From the NCBI GenBank assembly GCA_937871635.1, contig CALMNS010000180.1:1-7355 (forward strand): 7,355 nucleotides of DNA, in the 5' to 3' direction. The stretch is from an uncultured Solirubrobacter sp. (GTDB lineage Bacteria; Actinomycetota; Thermoleophilia; Solirubrobacterales; Solirubrobacteraceae). Both the position numbers and the translations under genes were made by a program. The notes below the pieces were generated by a model. The model did not search any database. It had not been told where the DNA came from and worked only from the letters and a program-made list of their open reading frames with translations. Numbering within the stretch: position 1 is the first letter of the stretch; each line of letters opens with the position of its first letter. This document shows, piece after piece, positions 1 to 5,600 of this stretch.

Positions 1-233
1 GCGATGGCCCGGGCGAGCGCCCGGTCGGAGCCGATCCGCCGCCCCGCGGCCTGGGCGTCGCGCCGGCCCCCGTCGTAGACGCCCTCCGCGGCTCGCTGCG
101 CCTGACCCAGCCGCGCGTCGATCTGCCCGGACTCCGAGTCGGCCACGAGCCGGAAGAGGACGAACGTCACCGCGATCATCGGGACGATGACGATGACGAC
201 GAAGAACAGGATCAGGCGGTTGCGGAAGCTCAT
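1..233 (-). CDS. N-terminus of a membrane-anchored sensory-type protein (partial, runs off the left edge)
   Basis: The minus-strand reading frame starts at ATG 233-231 and stays open for 77 codons to the window edge, so the C-terminus is missing. It begins MSFRNRLILFF and continues with a hydrophobic stretch (about residues 7-30, rich in Val, Ile, Phe and Leu) that would form one membrane helix or signal anchor. A polar, Arg/Ala/Gln-rich segment follows (about residues 31-77), as expected for an extracytoplasmic sensing region. This layout is typical of sensor histidine kinases, chemoreceptors or GGDEF proteins, but no catalytic domain lies inside the window, so the class is inferred. No clear Shine-Dalgarno sequence precedes the ATG. 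It is divergent from the tRNA gene, with 79 bases between them. I am fairly sure it is a real gene and unsure of its function. Confidence 0.6.
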   Translation of the reverse strand, partial: MSFRNRLILFFVVIVIVPMIAVTFVLFRLVADSESGQIDARLGQAQRAAEGVYDGGRRDAQAAGRRIGSDRALARAI

Positions 234-291
234 AGGCGCGGGACCGACCCCGCAGCGTAGGTCGGCGACCCCCGTCCGAGAGGCCGGGGGC

Positions 292-297
292 TACAAT
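292..297 (+). promoter_or_regulatory. Candidate -10 element for the tRNA-Ala gene
   Basis: TACAAT matches five of six bases of the sigma70 -10 consensus and lies 15 bases before the first tRNA base. Transcription would start near position 304, leaving a short leader for RNase P to remove. No convincing -35 hexamer is present at the expected distance, where the sequence is C/G-rich. Its position directly ahead of the tRNA makes it the likely promoter core. Confidence 0.5.
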
Positions 298-312
298 CGG
301 CGTCCGCACCAC

Positions 313-385
313 GGGGCTATAGCTCAGTTGGGAGAGCGCCTGGATCGCACCCAGGAGGTCAGGGGTTCGAGTCCCCTTAGCTCCA
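313..385 (+). tRNA. tRNA-Ala, anticodon CGC
   Basis: The 73-base sequence folds into a standard cloverleaf. The acceptor stem pairs GGGGCTA (313-319) with TAGCTCC (378-384), with one G-T wobble. The D arm has the GCTC/GAGC stem. The anticodon stem CCTGG/CCAGG encloses the loop ATCGCAC, which gives anticodon CGC, reading the alanine codon GCG. The T arm is AGGGG-TTCGAGT-CCCCT, followed by the TAGCTCC acceptor strand and discriminator A385. The 3' CCA is not encoded, so it would be added after transcription. GCG is a heavily used codon in such GC-rich genomes, so a dedicated CGC isoacceptor fits. No integrase or repeated tRNA 3' end is visible, so there is no sign that it serves as an integration site here. 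Confidence 0.97.
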
Positions 386-406
386 TCGCCCGCATGACGC
401 GTCAGG

Positions 407-431
407 GCGCCGGCCCGGCCCGGACCGGCGC
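407..431. terminator. GC-rich hairpin between the convergent tRNA and XRE gene
   Basis: GCGCCGG (407-413) pairs perfectly with CCGGCGC (425-431) across an 11-base loop. It lies 22 bases after the tRNA and 17 bases after the XRE stop codon, in a convergent gap of about 60 bases. There is no T tract on either side, so this is a candidate stem-loop terminator of the U-less kind often seen in high-GC actinobacteria. A separate 10-bp palindrome, TGACGCGTCA, sits at 395-404. Confidence 0.4.
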
Positions 432-447
432 GACTCGCCGCCCGGCG

Positions 448-1278
448 TCAGGCGAGCTCGCTGGAGGTGGCGGCGAGCGAGCCGAGCAGCGCAAGGGCGT
501 CCGCGCTCGCGCTGCCGCGTTCGGCCTGGTAGACGATCAGCTCCTGCCCCGGTGCGGTGCGCACGTCGAAGGCGAGGTAGGTCAGGGTCAGCTCGCCGAC
601 CGCGGAGTGCCGGAATCCCTTGGCGTCTTGCGTCTTGCCGCGGACGCGCTGCCGGTGCCACAGCTCGCGGAAGTCGGAGCTCCCCGCCTCGAGCTCGGCT
701 ACGAGCTCGAGGAGCCGCGGATCGTCCGGGGTGGTCCCGGCGGCGGCGCGGAGGTTGGCGACGGTCGATTGGGCGGCGCGGTTCCAGTCGACGTAGAAGC
801 GGCGGCCCGCGGGCTCGAGGAAGACCATGCGCAGCAGGTTGTCGGGCTCGTCGAAGTCCGACTGCAACGCCTGGGCGATCGCGTTCCGGGCCAGGACGTC
901 CATGGTCCGGCTGAGCACCATCGCCGGCGTCTCGGGCCAGCTGTCCATGAGCCGCAGCAGTTCGGGGCTGACGTCCTCGCGCGCGGCGTTCCCTGAGCGC
1001 TGCGGCAGCGCGCCGGTCAGCGCGAAGAGGTGGTCCCGCTCGTCGGCGTCGAGGCCGAAGGTCCGTGCGAGGGCGTCGAGGATCGGTGGCGAGGGGCGCA
1101 GCTCGCGGCCTTGCTCCAAGCGCGTGTAGTAGTCCACGCTGAGGGAGGCCACCACCGCCACCTCCTCGCGGCGAAGTCCGGTCACCTTCCGGAGCCCGCT
1201 CTCGGGGAGCCCGACGTCTCGCGGGCGGACCGTCGCACGCCGTGCCGCGAGGAACTCACCAAGCGCTGAGGAACCCAT
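448..1278 (-). CDS. XRE-family regulator with MmyB-like ligand-binding domain
   Basis: This is a 276-residue cytoplasmic transcription factor. An XRE helix-turn-helix occupies about residues 7-75; its LRREEVA...SVDYYTRLEQGR signature is the hallmark of the actinobacterial MmyB-type subfamily. The C-terminal two thirds (about 100-270) match the MmyB-like ligand-binding domain: a W-P motif after the linker, a FLEPAGRRFYVDW segment, F-x-x-LW, a K-x-FRH motif, and the closing PGQELIVYQAERGSAS. Members of this domain family are thought to bind a small hydrophobic ligand; the ligand here is unknown. The length is normal for the family. GTG at 1281 is an alternative start three bases upstream. Neither start has a well-spaced Shine-Dalgarno sequence. 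A TAGCCT hexamer (1290-1285 on the minus strand) lies six bases before the ATG, which suggests a leaderless transcript. The gene is divergent from the amidohydrolase pair, its most likely target, by analogy with how such regulators are usually placed. Confidence 0.93.
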   Translation of the reverse strand: MGSSALGEFLAARRATVRPRDVGLPESGLRKVTGLRREEVAVVASLSVDYYTRLEQGRELRPSPPILDALARTFGLDADERDHLFALTGALPQRSGNAAREDVSPELLRLMDSWPETPAMVLSRTMDVLARNAIAQALQSDFDEPDNLLRMVFLEPAGRRFYVDWNRAAQSTVANLRAAAGTTPDDPRLLELVAELEAGSSDFRELWHRQRVRGKTQDAKGFRHSAVGELTLTYLAFDVRTAPGQELIVYQAERGSASADALALLGSLAATSSELA

Positions 1279-1284
1279 CACTCC

Positions 1285-1290
1285 AGGCTA
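1285..1290 (-). promoter_or_regulatory. Possible -10 element for a leaderless XRE transcript
   Basis: TAGCCT on the minus strand fits the actinobacterial TANNNT -10 pattern and ends six bases before the ATG at 1278. That spacing would place transcription initiation at or next to the start codon, which would explain the lack of a usable Shine-Dalgarno sequence. No clear -35 hexamer is seen, so this is suggestive only. Confidence 0.3.
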
Positions 1291-1323
1291 GGCCACCAGC
1301 CGCGACCCCCCGGGTGCCGCTTG

Positions 1324-1352
1324 GGTGGTCCTCCCACTCCTAGGGGACCGCC
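1324..1352. promoter_or_regulatory. Imperfect inverted repeat in the XRE/amidohydrolase divergent gap
   Basis: GGTGGTCC (1324-1331) and GGACCGCC (1345-1352) are inverted copies with seven of eight positions complementary, separated by 13 bases. The separator contains the 6-bp palindrome CCTAGG (1339-1344). The repeat lies in the middle of the 115-base gap between the XRE gene and the plus-strand gene pair, where an operator for a dimeric regulator would be expected. The background is so GC-rich that chance repeats are common. No convincing -35/-10 pair is visible for the plus-strand genes. Confidence 0.3.
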
Positions 1353-1393
1353 GCCCCTTTCGCCGGGGGTGCGATCGGGGCACGGTGAGGTGC

Positions 1394-2170
1394 ATGACCC
1401 CCACACCTGACTCCCAAGCCTCCACCGGCCAACCGACGACCGCGACCTGGAACGCCGAGGCGCTCGCCGAGATCCTCGACAACCCGGAGGGTCGGCCCGT
1501 CCTGTTCACCAACGCGACGGTTCGTACTTTGGACGCGATCATCGGCGACGTCACCGGAGCCGACGTGCTCCTGGGCGGGTCGGTGGTCGTCGGCGTCGGG
1601 CCCGGCATCATCACCGCGGCCGGGGACGACGCCGCGATCGTCGTCGACTCCACCGGAATGACCATCGTGCCGGCGGTCGTCGACCTCCTCGCGCTGGGCG
1701 GGCACCGGACCGCGCGAGGCGCGCAGGTCGCCACGCTCAAGCCGGGCAATCGCGCCGACCTGGCGATCCTCGACGATCGCTTCGCCCCGAGCACCGCGGC
1801 GGCCCTGGAGACGCTGGTGCTGCGGCCAAGCGAGGTGTCCGTCCTGGTCGCCGAGGGGCAGGTGCTGCGCTGGGCGGGTCGCGACCTCGACGCCGCGTCC
1901 GACGAGCAGGACGGTGGCCTGGAGACCCGGGACCTGTCTGACGATCCCCGGTTGGGGGTGTGGATCGACGAGAGCGACTTCCTGCACCACGAGCTGACCG
2001 CTGACGGCCGCTACGACGAGACCCGCGGCGGGCGTCCGCACGCCTTCCAGGGCAGGTTCTGGGTCGACGGCGACCGCATCGACTACCTCGACGATCTCGG
2101 CTTCTGGGCCTTCGGCGAGTTCCGCGGCGACGAGCTCCACCACGCCGGATACGTGATGCGCCGCCGCTGA
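1394..2170 (+). CDS. Barrel-less amidohydrolase shell fused to an Atu4866 domain
   Basis: The protein has 258 residues from the ATG at 1394, which has a purine-rich GGTGAGG three bases upstream. An upstream in-frame GTG at 1325 would add 23 Arg-rich residues and has no Shine-Dalgarno sequence, so I reject it. Residues about 36-97 look like the N-terminal beta-sandwich half of an amidohydrolase (FTNATVRTLD, GADVLLGGSVVVGVGPGI, TGMTIVPAVVD). Residues about 98-163 look like its C-terminal half (LKPGNRADLAILDD, VLVAEGQVLRWAG). The metal-binding barrel between them is missing: where the neighbour reads VDTHRH, this protein goes directly to the sequence before the PGxxADL motif. Residues about 186-256 match the small Atu4866 beta-barrel domain (GVWID, HHELTADGRYDETRG, AFQGRFWV, IDYLDDLGFWAFGEF, LHHAGYV), whose function is unknown. 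Hydrolase activity is unlikely. It precedes the full-length amidohydrolase by 52 bases, so the two are probably co-transcribed. Role unknown. Confidence 0.87.
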   Translation: MTPTPDSQASTGQPTTATWNAEALAEILDNPEGRPVLFTNATVRTLDAIIGDVTGADVLLGGSVVVGVGPGIITAAGDDAAIVVDSTGMTIVPAVVDLLALGGHRTARGAQVATLKPGNRADLAILDDRFAPSTAAALETLVLRPSEVSVLVAEGQVLRWAGRDLDAASDEQDGGLETRDLSDDPRLGVWIDESDFLHHELTADGRYDETRGGRPHAFQGRFWVDGDRIDYLDDLGFWAFGEFRGDELHHAGYVMRRR

Positions 2171-2177
2171 GCGGCGC
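2158..2177 (+). other. Hairpin overlapping the stop codon between the paired amidohydrolase genes
   Basis: GCGCCGC (2158-2164) pairs with GCGGCGC (2171-2177) around a six-base loop that contains the TGA stop. No T tract follows. It could attenuate transcription or set the ratio of the two products, or it could simply reflect local GC content. Confidence 0.25.
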
Positions 2178-2222
2178 CGCCGCATCGACGCGAACCCACC
2201 CCCAGCAGGAGGACGAACGAAC

Positions 2223-3617
2223 ATGACCTCGAACAGCAGCGACCCCGCAGTCAAGGCAGCACTCGACCGATCGGCCGGCGACCCCGACCGGCGGATCCTC
2301 TTTCGCGGCGGGACGGTCGTCACGATGGACCCGGCGATCGACGACCTCACCGTGGGGGACGTCCTGGTGCAGGGATCCCGGATCCTCGACGTGGGACCAG
2401 ACCTGGGCGCCGTCGACGGCGCGATCGTCATCGATGCCGGCGGCTGCATCGTCAGCCCCGGTCTCGTCGACACGCACCGCCACGCGTGGCAGGCCCAGAT
2501 GCGCCGCACGATCCCGGACGTCAACGACCTCACCGAGTACCTGATGTCCACGCTGAGCGAGATCGCGCCGCTCTACACCCCGCACGACATGTACGTCGGC
2601 ACGCGCCTGGCCGCTCTGACGGCGATCGACAGCGGCGTCACCTGCATGCTCGACTTCTCCCACAACTCGCGCACCCCGGAGCATTCCGAGAGCGCCATCC
2701 AAGCGCTGATCGACACCGGTCTGCGCGGGGTGCACGCGTCGATGAGCCCGCACTTCGGCGCCTGGGACGAGCAGTGGCCCGCCGACCTGACCCGTCTCAA
2801 GGAGCGCTACTTCTCCTCCTCCGACCAGCTCGTGACGCTGCGCATGGCCGCGCTGGCGACCGACGCGATCGCCGGCTCGCGCCTGGCGTACGGGCCCGAG
2901 CTGGCGCAGGTCGCCGACGAGCTCGACATCGGCGTGAGCCTGGACGTCGTCTTCGGCGCCGCCGCCTCGCAGGCGGTGCTCGACTGGGAAGGCCAGGGCC
3001 TGCTGCACCCGCGGCTCACGTTGATCCACTGCACCGCGCTGAGCCCGCAGGCGTGGCGCGCGATGGGCCAGGCCGGCGTCACCGTCGCCCTCGCCCCCAC
3101 CTCGGACGCCCAGATCGGCCTCGAGGACGCCGTCCCCGCCGTCGACGAGAGCCTCGCGGAGGGCATCCGACCCGGCCTGAGCGTCGACGTCGAGGTCGGG
3201 CTCGTCAGCGAGATGTTCACCCAGATGCGCACCCTCCACGCCATCCAGCGGATGCGCGCCGTCAACGCGACCTACGGCACCGACGACACCCCCGATCGCA
3301 TCAGCACCCGCGACGTGCTCGACTTCGCCACGCTGCAGGGCGCCCGGACCAACGGGCTCGGTGACGTCACCGGCTCGCTCACGCCGGGCAAGCAGGCCGA
3401 CCTGCTCGTCGTCCGCGCCGACGACATAAACAACATGCCGCTCAACGACGCGATCGGCACCCTCGTGCTCGGCACCGACCCCCGCAACATCGACGCCGTG
3501 TTCATCGCCGGCCAGCCCCGCAAGTGGGCCGGACAGCTCGTCGACGTCGACGTCGACCACCTCCGGAGCGAGGTCTACGCGTCGCGCGACGCCATCGTGG
3601 GGCGCACCGCGTCCTGA
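2223..3617 (+). CDS. Amidohydrolase family protein (AtzA/TrzN/SsnA-like, substrate unknown)
   Basis: This 464-residue protein has the usual length for the family. AGGAGG at 2207-2212 lies ten bases before the ATG. The N-terminal beta-sandwich strands are at about residues 18-80, and the first metal motif is DTHRH with H85 and H87. The barrel continues with YTPHDMYVG and SGVTCMLDFSH, then H269 in LIHCTAL, then D322 in LSVDVEV followed by MFTQMRTL. The C-terminal sandwich contains LTPGKQADLLVV and AVFIAGQPRKWAG. In metal-dependent hydrolases of this type a further histidine is expected at the end of barrel strand 5; here the corresponding segment reads GVSLDVVFG, placing D241 where I would expect His. 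The enzyme may therefore bind metal differently or be altered in activity. Relatives hydrolyse or deaminate cyclic amides, nucleobases or triazines; nothing here identifies the substrate. It follows the barrel-less paralogue and is presumably controlled by the divergent XRE/MmyB regulator. Confidence 0.92.
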   Translation: MTSNSSDPAVKAALDRSAGDPDRRILFRGGTVVTMDPAIDDLTVGDVLVQGSRILDVGPDLGAVDGAIVIDAGGCIVSPGLVDTHRHAWQAQMRRTIPDVNDLTEYLMSTLSEIAPLYTPHDMYVGTRLAALTAIDSGVTCMLDFSHNSRTPEHSESAIQALIDTGLRGVHASMSPHFGAWDEQWPADLTRLKERYFSSSDQLVTLRMAALATDAIAGSRLAYGPELAQVADELDIGVSLDVVFGAAASQAVLDWEGQGLLHPRLTLIHCTALSPQAWRAMGQAGVTVALAPTSDAQIGLEDAVPAVDESLAEGIRPGLSVDVEVGLVSEMFTQMRTLHAIQRMRAVNATYGTDDTPDRISTRDVLDFATLQGARTNGLGDVTGSLTPGKQADLLVVRADDINNMPLNDAIGTLVLGTDPRNIDAVFIAGQPRKWAGQLVDVDVDHLRSEVYASRDAIVGRTAS

Positions 3618-3623
3618 TCGCGA

Positions 3624-3637
3624 ACGGCGATCGCCGT
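3624..3637. terminator. Palindrome between the convergent amidohydrolase and dioxygenase genes
   Basis: ACGGCGATCGCCGT is a perfect 14-base palindrome. It can fold as a five-base-pair stem with a GATC loop in either direction. It lies seven bases after the amidohydrolase stop and 24 bases after the stop of the convergent dioxygenase gene, where a shared terminator is expected. There is no T tract, so the assignment is tentative. Confidence 0.35.
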
Positions 3638-3661
3638 GGGCACCCGGGCCGGGCCGTGGTC

Positions 3662-4642
3662 CTAGGTGGCCACGTCGAAGAACGACGGGGGCAGCTCGCC
3701 GCCGAACCAGACGACGGCCTTCTCGATGTTCGCGCCGTCCCAGATGACCGGCTTCCAGTCCGGGCCGTGGATGGCGTAGCCGCCTGAGAAGAGCTCCACC
3801 CGGTTGCCGCCGGGCTCGAAGACGTAGATGAAGAAGGCTTGGGTCAAGCCGTGCTTGCCCGGGCCGGCGTCGATGGGTGTGCCCTCGTCCACGAAGATGT
3901 CGGCGGACCGCAGGATGCCTTCGGGGGTGTCGAGGTAGTAGGCGATGTGATGCAGACGCCCGTCGCGGCCCTGGCCGTCGCGCATGATGGCCAGGTCATG
4001 CACCTGCGAGGTGACCGACATCCAGACCCCGATGTCACCTTCCGGCGTGCGCGCCGCCTCGCGGAGCTTGAAGCCCAGCACCTCTGAGTGCCAGTCGCGG
4101 GTGGCGTCCACGTCAGCGGCGGTCACGTTGATGTGATCGAGCCGGCGAACCCCGATCCCGGGCGCCGGGAAGCGCATGGGCTGGGAGAGCAGGCGGGACG
4201 GGGTGGGGGACTCGAGCCGCTCGAAGTCATAGAAGAGCTCCATCGCGTGCCCGGCGGGCGTGGTGAAGCGCACCGTGTCGCCCTGGGCCACCTCGCTGCC
4301 CCCGGCGAGCCGCTCGTGCTTGACACCGGCCTTCTCCAACCGCCGGGCCCAGCCGTCCACCTGGTCGGCCTCGGCGACCTGCCAGCCCATGTGCCCCAGG
4401 CCGGGCTCGGCGGCCTCGGTGAGCACCGTGGAGTGGTGGCCGAACTCGCCCGAAGTGCGCAGGTAGACCGACTGGCCCTCGCGATGGGTCTCATGCAGGC
4501 CCAGCACCCGGGTGAAGAAGTCCAGCGACTCCTCCGGCTTGGGCGTGAGGATCTCGACGTGGTGGAGGTTGTGCACGCGGGGGGTGGTCACCTCCACGTA
4601 CTCGATGTGGTCGGTCTGCGGCTGCGGGACGGCGATGGACAC
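3662..4642 (-). CDS. Type I extradiol dioxygenase (catechol 2,3-dioxygenase-like)
   Basis: The protein has 326 residues from GTG 4642, chosen because AGGAGG (4656-4651) lies eight bases upstream; an in-frame TTG at 4675 has no such support. Two vicinal-oxygen-chelate domains are visible. The N-terminal one (about 25-140) begins HNLHHVEILTPKPEESLDFF. The catalytic C-terminal one (about 165-290) begins RRLDHINVTAADVD. The Fe(II) triad appears to be H170 (LDHINV), H232 (second His of LHHIAYY) and E283 (NRVELF). Likely acid/base residues are H215 (VHDLAI), H264 (GKHGL) and Y289 (SGGY). By family, the enzyme inserts O2 to open a catechol-type ring next to its hydroxyls, giving a coloured meta-cleavage product. 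The exact substrate (catechol, an alkyl- or aryl-catechol, or a carboxylated one) cannot be read from sequence. It follows the hydrolase gene by 33 bases, and the upstream stop lies between them without overlap, so both are probably in one operon. Confidence 0.93.
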   Translation of the reverse strand: MSIAVPQPQTDHIEYVEVTTPRVHNLHHVEILTPKPEESLDFFTRVLGLHETHREGQSVYLRTSGEFGHHSTVLTEAAEPGLGHMGWQVAEADQVDGWARRLEKAGVKHERLAGGSEVAQGDTVRFTTPAGHAMELFYDFERLESPTPSRLLSQPMRFPAPGIGVRRLDHINVTAADVDATRDWHSEVLGFKLREAARTPEGDIGVWMSVTSQVHDLAIMRDGQGRDGRLHHIAYYLDTPEGILRSADIFVDEGTPIDAGPGKHGLTQAFFIYVFEPGGNRVELFSGGYAIHGPDWKPVIWDGANIEKAVVWFGGELPPSFFDVAT

Positions 4643-4675
4643 AGGTCTCTCCTCCTGTAGACGGCGGGCGTTCAA

Positions 4676-5524
4676 TCACGACAAGCCGGAGCGCAGGAAG
4701 TCCCCGGCGACGGCGAGGAAGCGGCGGGTCTGCTCGATCTGAACCCAGTGGCCGCAGCGGGTGAAGGCGTGCAGCTCGGCGTTGGGCAGCTCCTCGAGCA
4801 CCCGCAGAGAGGTGGCGAAGGGAATGACCTCGTCCTCGCGGCCGTGGACCAGCAGGGTCGGCTGCGCGATACCGCGCAACTCGGCGACGCCGAGCGCGAG
4901 GTCGTCCACCCAGCGCTGGCGCGGGGCAGGGAACATGGCCTCGTAGCTGGCCCGCGCCTCGGGCTCCGCGCTCTGGGCGTAGCGCATCTCGACCAGATCC
5001 CCCGTCGCCAGCGCATCGTCATAGGCGAACAGCTCGATCAGGCGCCGCATCCGGTCGCGGTCCGGCGTGTAGCCCCACACCGCGTCCAGGCCGGACGAGA
5101 GCTCGAAGGGGACGCCGACGGTGCCCATCAGCACCAGGCGATCGACCAGGTCGGGCCGCGCGGCGGCGACGGACAACGCGATGGCCCCGCCCATCGAGTT
5201 CCCGATGATGCTCACCCGCTCGAGCTCAAGCGCCTCGAGCACCGCGATCGCATGCTCCGTCCACGCTCGCCGGCCGTACCGCCCGTCAGCCGGGCGGCCG
5301 GTGGCGCCGAAGCCCAGCTGGTCGGGAGCCAGGACCCGGAACTCGCGGGCCAGCTCGGGCAGCACCAGGCGCCAGTTGGCCCAAGCCGACACGCCGGGCC
5401 CCGAGCCGTGCAACAGGAGCATTGGTGGGCCATCTCCCGCGTCATGCAGGTGGGTGGTGATGCCGCCGGCCTCGACCCGACGACCGGCCTGCAGCTGCTC
5501 TGAGAAGACCGCGGTGGACGCCAC
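4676..5524 (-). CDS. Meta-cleavage product hydrolase (alpha/beta-hydrolase, BphD/DmpD/HsaD-like)
   Basis: The protein has 282 residues from GTG 5524. AGGAG (5538-5534) lies nine bases upstream, and the predicted transcription start near 5557 leaves a sensible leader. An in-frame TTG at 5554 would sit almost on that start site and is rejected. The fold is alpha/beta-hydrolase: oxyanion-loop motif HGSGPGVSAWANW from residue 39, nucleophile Ser110 in GNSMGG, Asp231 in GREDEVIP, and His259 in CGHWVQIE. The HGSGPG-x-x-AW signature is characteristic of carbon-carbon hydrolases that split ring-opened semialdehydes or vinylogous diketones into a 2-hydroxydienoate and an acid (formate, benzoate or similar). 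The dioxygenase encoded directly downstream would supply the substrate. The variable lid region, about residues 140-210, sets substrate choice and does not resolve it here. Cytoplasmic; no signal peptide. Confidence 0.94.
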   Translation of the reverse strand: MASTAVFSEQLQAGRRVEAGGITTHLHDAGDGPPMLLLHGSGPGVSAWANWRLVLPELAREFRVLAPDQLGFGATGRPADGRYGRRAWTEHAIAVLEALELERVSIIGNSMGGAIALSVAAARPDLVDRLVLMGTVGVPFELSSGLDAVWGYTPDRDRMRRLIELFAYDDALATGDLVEMRYAQSAEPEARASYEAMFPAPRQRWVDDLALGVAELRGIAQPTLLVHGREDEVIPFATSLRVLEELPNAELHAFTRCGHWVQIEQTRRFLAVAGDFLRSGLS

Positions 5525-5558
5525 GTGCCCGGACTCCTGACCCAAGGTGGACAACGAC

Positions 5559-5587
5559 TTGGAATCAAACCAACTAGTTCAATTGGT
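5559..5587. promoter_or_regulatory. Candidate GntR-type operator: alternating TTGG/CCAA arms over the promoter
   Basis: Plus-strand arms are TTGG (5559-5562), CCAA (5570-5573) and TTGG (5583-5586). The outer pair of this set gives ACCAA...TTGGT (5569-5587), an inverted repeat of five-base arms. It fills the promoter spacer and contains the 8-bp palindrome AACTAGTT (5572-5579). The other pair gives TTGG-N7-CCAA (5559-5573) across the -10. Bound repressor would block RNA polymerase directly. The adjacent GntR gene is the obvious candidate to bind here; the binding itself is inferred. Confidence 0.6.
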
Positions 5588-5592
5588 GTCAA
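5564..5592 (-). promoter_or_regulatory. Sigma70-type promoter of the hydrolase-dioxygenase operon
   Basis: Reading the minus strand, TTGACA (5592-5587) is a perfect -35 hexamer. It is followed by exactly 17 bases and then TTTGAT (5569-5564), which matches four of six -10 positions. Transcription would begin near 5557, about 33 bases before GTG 5524. The region is markedly AT-rich compared with its surroundings. The operon therefore has its own promoter, separate from the regulator gene upstream. Confidence 0.75.
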
Positions 5593-5600
5593 GCGACGAT

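Noticed and set aside
313..385. tRNA-Ala as an integration site for a mobile island
   Set aside because: No integrase or transposase is present, and I saw no repeat of the tRNA 3' end elsewhere in the window.
187..996. Plus-strand open frame running through the tRNA and the XRE gene
   Set aside because: It reads directly through the tRNA-Ala gene and antisense to a regulator with strong family signatures. The product has no recognisable domain.
1325..1393. Upstream GTG start extending the Atu4866 fusion protein by 23 residues
   Set aside because: There is no Shine-Dalgarno sequence. The added residues are Arg/Leu-rich and unlike the mature protein, and the segment overlaps the candidate operator in the divergent gap.
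1340..2551. Second long minus-strand frame opposite the Atu4866 fusion gene
   Set aside because: It has no motif or Shine-Dalgarno support, its composition is that of a complementary-strand shadow, and it overlaps two well-supported genes.
1737..3560. Very long open frame on the minus strand (about 600 codons) opposite the amidohydrolase pair
   Set aside because: Its translation is low-complexity, rich in Val, Gly, Asp, Arg and Glu, with no recognisable domain. It mirrors real coding sequence with clear family motifs on the other strand, as is common in high-GC DNA.
4643..4675. TTG start extending the dioxygenase by 11 residues
   Set aside because: The perfect AGGAGG at 4656-4651 would then lie inside the gene, whereas it is ideally spaced for GTG 4642.
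5525..5554. TTG start extending the hydrolase by 10 residues
   Set aside because: It would fall within about three bases of the predicted transcription start, while GTG 5524 has AGGAG at good spacing.
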